Part shown: positions 1 through 5,241 of the stretch, in pieces
Numbering within the stretch: the stretch's first letter is position 1
Layout of the letters: each line of letters opens with the position of its first letter
Source: Chloroflexi bacterium RBG_19FT_COMBO_55_16
Lineage (GTDB): Bacteria; Chloroflexota; Anaerolineae; Anaerolineales; UBA4823
Direction: 5' to 3'
DNA length: 7,418 bases
NCBI GenBank assembly: GCA_001795335.1
Contig: MGOK01000069.1
Coordinates: 6,470 to 13,887, forward strand
Made by a program: the position numbers and the translations under genes
Notes under the pieces: generated by a model
Told to the model about the DNA's origin: nothing
Database searches by the model: none
The model's input: only the letters and a program-made list of their open reading frames with translations

Positions 1-189
1 TGCCCAGCCAATAGCGTGGAAAATGCCGACCTCAGCCACGAAGAGTACTAGATATACGAGCCAATGGGGCACGGGTAAGCGTTCGACAGCCGCTGTCAAG
101 CGGTCGATCCAGCTGGGCCTGTAAGGGCCAACATAGGGAATATCAAGTAGGGATGATTCAGACTTGTTCTCTAGGACATGGCCTGCCAT
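1..189 (-). CDS. Membrane protein, N-terminal 63 residues (partial)
   Basis: The minus-strand ATG at 189-187 opens a frame that runs through position 1 without a stop, so only the first 63 residues are visible. A GGAG five bases before the ATG supports this start. The N-terminus is hydrophilic (about residues 1-38) and is followed by a strongly hydrophobic run at about 41-60 with residues such as WLVYLVLFVAEVGIF. This is most likely a first transmembrane helix after a cytoplasmic tail; there is no typical cleavable signal peptide. I do not recognise the family. A GTTGGGC core (minus strand, 242-236) lies 46 bases upstream of the ATG, the same distance seen for two cassette genes further right, so this may be the first cassette of another leftward array. 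It could equally be an ordinary chromosomal gene. Confidence 0.7.
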   Translation of the reverse strand, partial: MAGHVLENKSESSLLDIPYVGPYRPSWIDRLTAAVERLPVPHWLVYLVLFVAEVGIFHAIGWA

Positions 190-235
190 GACATCTCCGG
201 ACGATCCGTATGTGCGCCCATACCATTGTTATGCA

Positions 236-242
236 GCCCAAC
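236..242 (-). other. Integron-type core site (candidate attI/cassette junction)
   Basis: Minus-strand GTTGGGC matches the integron core consensus GTTRRRY. It lies between the divergent intI pseudogene (plus strand, from about 349) and the membrane protein start at 189, where an attI/first-cassette junction would be expected. The same heptamer ends the attC sites at 2334-2340 and 4086-4092. A 7-bp match alone is weak; position and spacing are what raise it above noise. Confidence 0.4.
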
Positions 243-348
243 TAGTATTTTACAGATGTTTCTGTCGAATCCCAAAAATTACGTTTTAAACAGAAAGTGC
301 TGTATAACTACCTATCTACTATCTCCTTATTAATTATACTCTCACTTT
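243..348. other. AT-rich non-coding stretch upstream of intI remnant (possible attI)
   Basis: No gene is seen. The stretch is markedly AT-rich and sits where attI and the integrase promoter would lie. It holds a short inverted repeat, CAGA-TGTT-TCTG (253-264), and a TATACT (335-340) close to the intI reading frame that could be a -10 box. No convincing -35 box was found. Confidence 0.3.
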
Positions 349-727
349 CTGAGGCTTCCCCCAACGCCTTCTCCACCCCAAAAACTTATCGACCAATTAC
401 GCGACCAGGTCAACCTTAAGCACTACTCTTCCCGTACCGCCGATTCCTATATCCATTGGTGCGTAAGTACATCCTCTTTCACGACATCCGCCACCCCAAA
501 GACTTGGGCATGCCAGAGATCAACCAGTTCTTGACCCACCTTGCAGTAGAGAAAAAGTTGCCGCCTCAACCCAAAACCAGGCCCTGAGCACACTGCTCTT
601 CTTATTCCGCAATGTGCTGAACCTGGAACTTGGCGTAATCGACTCGCTGCGCGCCAAACCTTCTCAACATGAGCCCACGGTGCTCAGCCGCGGCTCCAAA
701 GCCATGCGCAGCCCGCTGGATGATTAA
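349..727 (+). pseudogene. intI: Integron integrase (IntI) pseudogene, frameshifted and lacking the catalytic domain
   Basis: Three successive frames reconstruct an integron-type tyrosine recombinase. Frame one (to 459) gives the N-terminal core-binding domain, with the pattern KLIDQLRDQVNLKHYSSRT then YIHW. One base is missing after the Trp codon (about 459/460). The next frame gives KYILFHDIRHPKDLG and FLTHLAVE. A second base is missing in an A-run at 552-557. The third frame gives VAASTQNQALSTLLFLFR, a hallmark of integron integrases. The frame then passes from a VLSRG segment, where the catalytic domain should begin, straight to the C-terminal tail MRSPLDD and TAA at 725-727. The Arg/His/Arg/Tyr catalytic domain is therefore absent and the enzyme is dead. 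No ATG is seen; CTG at 349 marks roughly where the frame begins after a stop at 331. The gene faces away from the leftward genes, as intI usually does. Confidence 0.87.
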
Positions 728-1137
728 GTCATTGGCGGCTGCATGATTTCAATGGCCGGTCGATGTGGGGGTTCTGCAATCAGGCCAGCTTTCCCTGGCT
801 TATTAACCTGTTCCAGCAACGGCAGGGCGGCCTGCTTCTCTGGCAGTTCCCCCGGCGGGGCGGCGTAGGCAGCGTTGCTGAACAGCCACTGGCGCAGCAA
901 GTCTTCGCTGACGCCGAAAGGCCCCAGCACGCTGCTGGCGGCGCGCAGCAGCAGCTCGGCGTAGCGCGCCACGTCCACGCTGGCCGGGTCCGGCGGTGCG
1001 GGCAGGTCCCAGGCATGCACGCCCGGCTCGCCGCGCGTGTAGAGGAAGCGCACACGCTGCCCAGGGCTGGTGGATTTGCCGGCGGCCTGCAGCTGGGCCA
1101 CGGCGCGCGCCACCGGCGAGGGCTGGCGGGACTCATA
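724..1137 (-). pseudogene. C-terminal fragment of a family-B DNA polymerase-like gene
   Basis: The minus-strand frame is open from an in-frame TGA at 1140-1138 to TAA at 726-724 (about 137 codons). The segment SPGQRVRFLYTRGEPG followed by AWDLPAPPDP, then a helix ending in AASSVLGPFG, resembles the thumb/C-terminal end of bacterial and archaeal family-B DNA polymerases. There the pattern is PGQ.V.(Y/F), a D..YY/RY helix and an 'ERIL..FG'-like ending. The polymerase active site and exonuclease domains are missing, so this is a remnant even though a GTG at 1113-1111 could start a 129-aa ORF. It is far more GC-rich than the methyltransferase gene to its right. Its broken 5' end lies beside the attC-like structure at 1147-1216, and its stop overlaps the intI stop in the palindrome TTAA (724-727). 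The family assignment is from memory of homologues and is likely but not certain. Confidence 0.6.
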
Positions 1138-1146
1138 TCATTCTAG

Positions 1147-1216
1147 TGCCACTTCTACCAAGCCGACGCCTTCGGGCGGGGCTGCGCCCGCCCGTCCGCT
1201 GGAGCCGATTTTGGGC
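1147..1216 (-). other. Degenerate attC site following the methyltransferase gene
   Basis: It lies 38 bases past the methyltransferase stop. Its right arm (1194-1216, plus strand) matches the right arm of the VOC attC (3483-3505) at 20 of 23 positions, including an identical 13-mer GTCCGCTGGAGCC. The R'' box reads TTTGGGC here and GTTCGGC there, so both look like one-base decays of GTTGGGC. Inside is a strong hairpin of CGGGCGG and CCGCCCG around 1173-1193. I cannot find a convincing left R' box; the site may be damaged where it abuts the polymerase fragment, so the left limit is a guess. Confidence 0.5.
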
Positions 1217-1253
1217 GGCAAAGCGAACCTGGATGACATCAAACCACATTCGT

Positions 1254-2285
1254 TTACTTTTGAGCTTCTAACATGATCCAATCGATATTCCAAGGCAGAT
1301 TATCTTTGTGCGGCACGGAGGTTACAGAAAAGTCTCGAAAACCCGCTTGTTGCAATCGAGTTTGAATCACCTCCGTGGTTGTGAAGTCGATGGATTGTGC
1401 CGGATATTTCAGTGAATCCAGGAACGCCGATGACAAACGTGACGGCGGTGCACTGGTCCTGCTTGGGGCAAATTTATCTACGATGACAAGATGACCCTTC
1501 AGATTCAATACATCATAAATTCTGTGGAAAAGGATTTCGCTGAATGAACCCACATCACAGAGCATCACCATATCAAATCCGGTGGGCAAGTCATCTTGTA
1601 AAAAATCGGCGGCCAAGTACGTAATTCGTTTCTCAAGCTTATTCTCCGAGGCAATCTCTCGACCAGCTTGGCAGACGTTTTCAACGTCCACTACTACAGA
1701 GGTCAGATCGTGTTGTTTGCGGAGAAGAGCAAATGACACGACGCCTGAACCACCATCCAGGTCCAGCAACAATTTGACTCCGCGTAAGTCAAGCATGTTA
1801 GCCAGTTGTTCTGCGAGTGAACCATGAATTTCGTAGAGCTTGCGCGTGAAGCGTGCCGCGTAGCTGGGATCTTCCTGAATCTGTTGGAAATAGTCAGGAG
1901 GCGTCAGATTCCTTGCTTGCCAAGCTGACATGGGCTTGCTGATATTCAAAGCCAGATCTCGCACGAACAAAGATCCATCTCGATCCTCACGTGCCTGAAA
2001 AGCCCAGGTGTCTTGACTCTGGAAGTTCAGTATCGCTTCTCGGGCGATGATAGAAGGGGCATAACCTTCGGCGCTATCCTCTAGCAAGCCAAGCCTGCAT
2101 AATAGCTGTAACCAATTATGGCAGCGGTTCAGTGGGATGTTCAAAGATTGGGCTACATTTGGTGCCGATAAAGGTTTCTCCGCAAGTAACCAAAAGACGC
2201 CCAATTCCATGGCAGTGCCTAAAGCGGCTGAGACAATATAATCATTCATGAGCTCCAAGATATCCTCTGTTGTCTCAGGTTTCAT
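1254..2285 (-). CDS. O-methyltransferase-like SAM-dependent enzyme
   Basis: The 343-aa protein has the two-part layout of the hydroxyindole/plant-type O-methyltransferase group (Methyltransf_2). An N-terminal winged-helix dimerisation region (about 10-85) has the pattern ALGTAMELGVFWLLAEKPLS then a short helix-turn-helix and LLCRLGLLE. It is followed by a Rossmann-fold SAM-binding domain (about 165-343) with motif I LDLDGGSG at 174-181, an acidic residue ending the second strand (VVVDVE, near 200), and GHLVIVD at 264-270. The substrate cannot be told. Where family members usually carry a catalytic His in an L-H-D-W-like stretch, this one reads CDVGSFSE (243-250), so the usual His-based deprotonation may not apply. 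The start is supported by a strong AGGAGGT six bases before the ATG. It is the last cassette of the array, 48 bases after the preceding core site. Composition is clearly more AT-rich than the polymerase fragment to its left. Confidence 0.85.
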   Translation of the reverse strand: MKPETTEDILELMNDYIVSAALGTAMELGVFWLLAEKPLSAPNVAQSLNIPLNRCHNWLQLLCRLGLLEDSAEGYAPSIIAREAILNFQSQDTWAFQAREDRDGSLFVRDLALNISKPMSAWQARNLTPPDYFQQIQEDPSYAARFTRKLYEIHGSLAEQLANMLDLRGVKLLLDLDGGSGVVSFALLRKQHDLTSVVVDVENVCQAGREIASENKLEKRITYLAADFLQDDLPTGFDMVMLCDVGSFSEILFHRIYDVLNLKGHLVIVDKFAPSRTSAPPSRLSSAFLDSLKYPAQSIDFTTTEVIQTRLQQAGFRDFSVTSVPHKDNLPWNIDWIMLEAQK

Positions 2286-2299
2286 TGCAGACCTCCTTT
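2286..2299 (-). promoter_or_regulatory. Strong ribosome binding site for the methyltransferase gene
   Basis: The minus strand reads AAAAGGAGGT followed by six bases and ATG. It is close to a full anti-16S match and fixes the start at 2285. The cassette thus carries its own translation signal. Confidence 0.75.
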
Positions 2300-2333
2300 T
2301 CAGGCGATGTCGAAAAAGCCGGCATCATTAATA

Positions 2334-2455
2334 GCCCAACGGTTACATAACCTGCCGCCGGGTTTGACTTGAGACCACTGCAAACCCAAACTGAGTACGC
2401 CCAAAACGCGCCGCTCACCCGCGCCGAAGTCGGTCAGGTTGATGTGGGGTTGGGC
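2334..2455 (-). other. attC recombination site of the YdjC-like cassette (near-perfect)
   Basis: Read on the plus strand, R' is GCCCAAC (2334-2340), followed by an 8-base spacer and L' AACCTGCCG (2349-2357). At the other end L'' is CGGTCAGGTT (2431-2440), then an 8-base spacer, then GTTGGGC (2449-2455) as R''. The heptamers are exact reverse complements. The L boxes pair (AACCTG-CCG with AACCTGACCG) except for one extra base, the extrahelical base expected on the L'' arm. That polarity makes the site belong to the minus-strand gene immediately upstream, whose stop is 14 bases away. Total length is 122 bp. The folded minus strand would be the integrase substrate form, seen from either strand by symmetry. 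Confidence 0.9.
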
Positions 2456-2469
2456 GGCTCTGTTGCGTC

Positions 2470-3330
2470 TTAAACTCCGCTCCAAACTGCTTGTATCGCT
2501 CGATAATCGAAAAGGATGATCCCTTCTTCTTTCACGATATCTTTCGCTTCTTGAGACATCAAAAAATCAAAGTCCGTCTGGCGAAAATGATTACCATCGG
2601 GTTCTATGGCCAGTAACTCAGAATTGTCGAGACCAGGATGGACCGCCCACTCAGTCAGGCCAGCTGGTAACTTGTGCAGCAATTGAGCATAACGAGCTGA
2701 TTTATTAACCGGATCAAGGCTGGAGCTGTCCAAAAAGTCGAAATCGTTGGTCGGGAAACCCTGGTTTTGCAATTTTTCGATCAAAGATCGCCCGACAACT
2801 CGGAGTGCCAATCCGTATTCTTTTGCCAGCCTGAACATCATCTCCAAAATATCCGCTCTGGCGCCAATACGCAGAGAATGCCAATCCAGATGGGTAGGCT
2901 TGAGCCCGGCTGCCAGCACGCTTTCGATCTGCGCCCTGAATTCCGCTTCTAGTTGATCCAACCTGACCTGAGACAGAAATTCAGGCATGTGTTCAAAGCT
3001 ATAGAAATAACCGGCTTTATCAACCAGGGATGACACTTTTTCCTTCGATGTTACAGGGCCCCAACGGTAATCGTCCGCATCACCGATGACGGTGAGGTGA
3101 ACACCGAAGGGAAATTCGGGATGATCTGCGAGAAAATGCATGGCGTGTAAAGCCCAAGGACAGGGGACCATCAAGCTCGTGGAACGGAGCACACCTTCCC
3201 TCAACGTTCGAAAGATGGCCTCGTTAATCGCATTGCACATTCCAAAATCATCTGCATTGATAATCAATAGACGAGCATCGACCGGATATCCTAGTAGGCG
3301 GTTTGTTTGCCTTTTGTTCAATAGGGTCAT
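2470..3330 (-). CDS. ChbG/YdjC-family carbohydrate deacetylase-like protein
   Basis: The 286-aa protein begins with a short leader and then LLIINADDFGMCNAINEAI (21-39); the NADDFG at 25-30 is the signature of the YdjC/ChbG family. Further conserved metal- or substrate-site candidates are H78 in GVHLT, H147, D149 and H151 in THLDWHS, and H231 in AVHPG, all in the expected order. Family members adopt a deacetylase-type barrel fold and, in E. coli ChbG, remove acetyl groups from chitin oligosaccharides. The exact substrate here is unknown. Length is slightly above E. coli ChbG (about 250 aa), with no frameshift. No signal peptide is evident, so it is probably cytoplasmic. The start is supported by AGGAG nine bases before the ATG. 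The gene starts 47 bases from the upstream core site and its own attC follows 14 bases after the stop. Neighbours do not suggest a shared pathway. Confidence 0.9.
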   Translation of the reverse strand: MTLLNKRQTNRLLGYPVDARLLIINADDFGMCNAINEAIFRTLREGVLRSTSLMVPCPWALHAMHFLADHPEFPFGVHLTVIGDADDYRWGPVTSKEKVSSLVDKAGYFYSFEHMPEFLSQVRLDQLEAEFRAQIESVLAAGLKPTHLDWHSLRIGARADILEMMFRLAKEYGLALRVVGRSLIEKLQNQGFPTNDFDFLDSSSLDPVNKSARYAQLLHKLPAGLTEWAVHPGLDNSELLAIEPDGNHFRQTDFDFLMSQEAKDIVKEEGIILFDYRAIQAVWSGV

Positions 3331-3377
3331 CTGGCTAATCTCCTGTTTTCGTTACTTCGCTGTTCCCTTATCCCGCC

Positions 3378-3505
3378 GCCCAAACGGTTTGGCTCAGCGG
3401 CATCGGAGGGATGGGCCAGACACCTTCTCAATTATTGCACATCTCTGGCAAAACGCGCCTGCACGCGAGCGGCGGAGCCGCTGTCCGCTGGAGCCGGTGT
3501 TCGGC
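3378..3505 (-). other. attC site of the VOC cassette (slightly degenerate)
   Basis: On the plus strand the R' side is GCCCAAAC (3378-3385, one base longer than the usual heptamer), then GGCTCAGCGG as L' (3391-3400). The far side is CCGCTGGAGCC as L'' (3485-3495), then GTTCGGC as R'' (3499-3505). The L boxes pair over ten bases with a single extra C on the L'' side, the same asymmetry as the 2334-2455 site. R'' has one departure from GTTRRRY. Length is 128 bp. It begins 17 bases past the VOC stop and ends 47 bases before the YdjC-like start. Confidence 0.75.
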
Positions 3506-3522
3506 CGTGTCACAGTTCTGAG

Positions 3523-3975
3523 TCAGTCATTTTCTAACAGCTCCACAATAGTCCCATGCGTCTGCTGGCCATCTACGTAAGCATAGCGGCCACCGCGATA
3601 ATCACCGCGCTGAAGGACAGGCAGGCCTTGTTGCGCGAGCATCTCGAGCCGCTCTACCATTCCCTTGACCTCGAAGGCGATGTGATGCAGGCATTGGCCA
3701 TGGCGCACGAGTTGATCCTGCCAAGTGCTAGGCTCACCCATCGGTTCAATCAATTCCAAGGTGACTTGCCCGAGTTGAAAGAAGGCCAGTTTAGCGAGGG
3801 CGGGAGTAGGCCGCCCCTGGTATTCGGCGTGGGTGAGTCCGACGGACTCGGTCACGATGATTTCAGGCGCTGGCTCGCCGAGCAGGCGCGACCAAGCTTG
3901 TACGGTCTCTTCAAGATTGCAAACGATGATGCCAATCTGCGTGACGGTATGTGTGCCGAGAGGGGTGACGGACAT
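3523..3975 (-). CDS. VOC / glyoxalase-fold protein
   Basis: The 150-aa protein fits a two-module vicinal-oxygen-chelate fold. Module one is about 10-78 (VTQIGIIVCNLEETVQAW at the start, VTLELIEP at the end). Module two is about 95-148 (LHHIAFEV, then GTIVELLE). It is most like methylmalonyl-CoA epimerase/glyoxalase-type members in layout, but the function cannot be assigned. Candidate metal ligands are E74 or E77, H98 and E145. The first ligand, normally His in the opening strand, is Gln13 here, so metal binding may be altered. The start ATG at 3975 has AGGAG eight bases upstream, agrees with family length, and leaves a 110-base leader back to the core site at 4086. Its attC starts 17 bases after the stop. 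Confidence 0.88.
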   Translation of the reverse strand: MSVTPLGTHTVTQIGIIVCNLEETVQAWSRLLGEPAPEIIVTESVGLTHAEYQGRPTPALAKLAFFQLGQVTLELIEPMGEPSTWQDQLVRHGQCLHHIAFEVKGMVERLEMLAQQGLPVLQRGDYRGGRYAYVDGQQTHGTIVELLEND

Positions 3976-4033
3976 GGGCCAGGCTCCTAGATGTGGCGTA
4001 AATTCTGAGAAGGATGACTGATTCTACAACTCG

Positions 4034-4048
4034 AGTCCGTTTCGGACT
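4034..4048. repeat. Perfect 15-bp inverted repeat in the VOC leader
   Basis: AGTCCG-TTT-CGGACT is a perfect six-base-pair palindrome in the unusually long leader between the cassette core (4086) and the VOC start (3975). It could be an operator half-site pair or an RNA hairpin. A minus-strand TATAAT at 4077-4072 lies just upstream, without a clear -35 box. Confidence 0.4.
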
Positions 4049-4085
4049 GATGTGAGATGGGCCTCAGTGAGATTATAAACACACG

Positions 4086-4212
4086 GCCCAACGTTATAGC
4101 TTAACCGCCGAGTGGTCCAAGCGACGGTTCTTCCCCGAAAGCCACCTGAACCAACCAATTCGCCTTTGGGGCGCCCGGGCGATAGCCCGGTCGGCTGCAG
4201 CGAGTGTTAGCC
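4086..4212 (-). other. attC-like site of the DinB cassette (atypical or composite)
   Basis: The outer boxes are GCCCAAC (4086-4092) and GTTAGCC (4206-4212), 127 bp apart and 39 bases past the DinB stop. They pair only partly. Inner arms 4099-4111 and 4191-4203 pair through GCT and GCCGA with an internal loop. Inside lies a perfect hairpin CCGGGC-GATA-GCCCGG (4175-4190). A second core-like GTTAAGC (minus) sits at 4105-4099. The mismatch between the two arms suggests decay or fusion of two different attC halves. The hairpin alone could also be read as a terminator, but it lacks a following T-run. Confidence 0.55.
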
Positions 4213-4251
4213 GCACCTTTTCTTCCGAATTCCCTGTACACCACCGCTTAC

Positions 4252-4758
4252 TTACTCGCCAGTTTGCCCGTCGATACGCTCCCTAATCCAATCGGCGTGA
4301 CCGTTGTGTCGCGCATACTCCCCGATAAGCTTCTGAAGATTCCAGCGAACACTATACCCATTGCCGGTCCCGCTCATGTCGAGCGATTCGTACTTACCAA
4401 TGATGGCATCTGCAGATCGCTTCTCCCGTTCCCAGGCCGCCATCGACTGGACCAACATCGAGGCATCTGCGTCGAAATCCCATGCCGGGCCGTCATCGGT
4501 GTATTCTCCCCACACCCAAGCGAGCGGCACGTCCGGACCGAGCGCCCACACGGCATAGGCACGTTCCATCTCGGTCATGTGCCGCACCAACCCCAATAGG
4601 CACAGCGACGAAGGGGGCACGGCTCGGTTGGCCAACCGTTCCGCTGTGAGACCATGACACTTCGCCTCAAGCGCGTTCCGGTGAAACGCGAGCCAGCCAA
4701 GGAGTACGCTGCGCTCATCACCATCTGAGGGCTGGGTCACACGAGTAAATTCGCTCAT
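4252..4758 (-). CDS. DinB/DUF664-family protein
   Basis: The protein is a four-helix-bundle type of the DinB/YfiT superfamily, DUF664 branch. It has the pattern ERSVLLGWLAFHRNALEAKCHGLT early, then VPPSSLCLLGLVRHMTEMER, and near the C-terminus EYARHNGHADWIRERIDG. The three His residues that bind metal in the family are present (H63, H154 and H157 counted from the upstream ATG at 4767). Members include metal-dependent thiol-S-transferases acting with mycothiol or bacillithiol and many uncharacterised proteins, so no substrate is assigned. I prefer the second ATG (4758). AGGAGG ends only one base before the first ATG (4767) but ten bases before the second, and the extra residues are only MNT. 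The choice is not certain. It is the first recognisable cassette, about 200 bases from the core at 4956-4962. Confidence 0.88.
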   Translation of the reverse strand: MSEFTRVTQPSDGDERSVLLGWLAFHRNALEAKCHGLTAERLANRAVPPSSLCLLGLVRHMTEMERAYAVWALGPDVPLAWVWGEYTDDGPAWDFDADASMLVQSMAAWEREKRSADAIIGKYESLDMSGTGNGYSVRWNLQKLIGEYARHNGHADWIRERIDGQTGE

Positions 4759-4767
4759 TGTGTTCAT

Positions 4768-4955
4768 TCCTCCTGAGTCGGTAATCGGTAGTGGTTGAGC
4801 ATACCGTTATGAACAGCTCCAGCCAGAAACCCAGGGTCTTCCAACGCCGTTTCACCAACACCAACCAACAAGTCAGCAGTACCGCGGAACCCCAAAAAGT
4901 GAATGGCGACAGATCAACCGAGCAGGACCGTCCAGCCACCACGCCCCTGAGATGC
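4768..4955 (-). pseudogene. Possible membrane-protein fragment in the DinB leader (PAP2-like?)
   Basis: A minus-strand frame from a GTG at 4942 encodes a 74-aa ORF that runs to 4718, overlapping the DinB start. Its middle part, about 10-40, is hydrophobic with a basic break: FTFWGSAVLLTCWLVLV, then KRRWKT, then LGFWLELFI. That two-helix pattern with a KRRW turn recalls the first helices of PAP2-type phosphatases, but the catalytic region is absent and the match is from memory. After about 4810 the frame no longer looks like any family. It may be a leftover from a deleted cassette gene or chance. No ribosome binding site was seen. Confidence 0.25.
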
Positions 4956-4962
4956 GCCTAAC
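4956..4962 (-). other. Integron-type core site at the right end of the array
   Basis: Minus-strand GTTAGGC is an exact GTTRRRY match at the 5' edge of the DinB cassette, between the cassette array and the right intI remnant. No complementary RYYYAAC partner with matching L boxes was found to its right, so it resembles an attI core more than an attC. Confidence 0.45.
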
Positions 4963-5140
4963 GAATTAAGGATTGATGTGGCAGCCAGGGATAATGCGAA
5001 ACTCAGTTCAACGCGCCAGCCTCTGGCGGTAAAAACCACCGCTCATCCGAATTGAACGGGCGGTCTTTGCCCGCCTGGGCTGTCTTAATTTGTCACACCG
5101 CCAAGTCAAAACCGTCTGCTCACAGGCAGATATATACTGA
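4963..5140. other. Non-coding, hairpin-rich stretch (candidate attI region)
   Basis: I see no gene. Short hairpins cluster here: GCCAG-CCT-CTGGC (5015-5027), GCGGT and ACCGC (5026-5042), the latter sharing two bases with the former so that they compete, an imperfect GC-rich stem around 5059-5079, and TCTGC-GCAGA (5115-5130). A plus-strand TATACT at 5133-5138 could be a -10 box for the remnant to its right. The position between a core site and an intI piece fits attI plus promoters, but no attI sequence is recognisable. Confidence 0.35.
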
Positions 5141-5222
5141 TTGTACAACCAAAAAGCCAAACTTCACAAGCCAGAAATCCGGCGCAAAAGCGATTCGGCC
5201 GTGCGCAGCCCATTAGATGACC
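5141..5222 (+). pseudogene. intI: Second integron integrase remnant (C-terminal tail)
   Basis: The plus-strand frame from TTG at 5141 ends in KSDSAVRSPLDD (5186-5221), matching the tail RGSKAMRSPLDD of the first intI pseudogene (to 724). RSPLD-type endings are typical of integron integrases. The nucleotide differences between the two tails are mostly silent (CTG/TTA, GAT/GAC), so they are diverged homologues rather than a fresh duplication. The codon after DD is CGA, one base from TGA, so the natural stop may have been lost. Residues before the tail do not clearly match the core-binding domain. All catalytic residues are missing. Confidence 0.55.
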
Positions 5223-5241
5223 GACCCAGCCTCCATCGCGT

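Larger units (their letters stand above)
1147..4962 (-). mobile_element. Integron gene cassette array, four cassettes, leftward
   Basis: Four minus-strand genes each have an attC-like site 3' of the stop codon, and the core site ending one attC lies just upstream of the next gene. Approximate units are: core 4962-4956 to 4086 (DinB), 4092 to 3378 (VOC), 3385 to 2334 (YdjC-like) and 2340 to about 1147 (methyltransferase). The three resolvable attC sites are of similar length (122, 128 and 127 bp), which is long and comparable to Vibrio cholerae repeats. No functional integrase is present in the window, so by content this is an integrase-less attC cluster flanked by dead intI pieces. The outer limits are the least certain part. 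Confidence 0.8.

Noticed and set aside
763..1146. Plus-strand ORFs over the polymerase fragment
   Set aside because: Antisense open frames are expected in very GC-rich coding DNA; only the minus-strand frame ending at 724 resembles a known family.
1173..1193. GC-rich hairpin after the methyltransferase as a terminator
   Set aside because: No T-tract follows, and the flanking arm matches another attC.
2300..2485. Minus-strand 61-aa ORF between the YdjC-like and methyltransferase genes
   Set aside because: It lies almost wholly on the attC site; the open frame is a by-product of that structure and has no ribosome binding site.
1194..3495. The 13-bp repeat GTCCGCTGGAGCC as insertion-sequence ends or transposon termini
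   Set aside because: Copies are in direct, not inverted, orientation, there is no transposase between them, and both coincide with attC L'' arms.
3140..3580. Plus-strand 146-aa ORF across the YdjC start and VOC attC
   Set aside because: Antisense shadow spanning two cassettes and a recombination site, no family resemblance.
4171..4190. Hairpin CCGGGC-GATA-GCCCGG as an intrinsic terminator
   Set aside because: No run of T follows on either strand, and it sits inside an attC-like site.
1254..4767. A biosynthetic operon (methyltransferase, deacetylase, VOC, DinB)
   Set aside because: The genes are separated by about 185-277 bases holding attC sites, each with its own ribosome binding site; cassette assembly explains the co-orientation better than a shared pathway.
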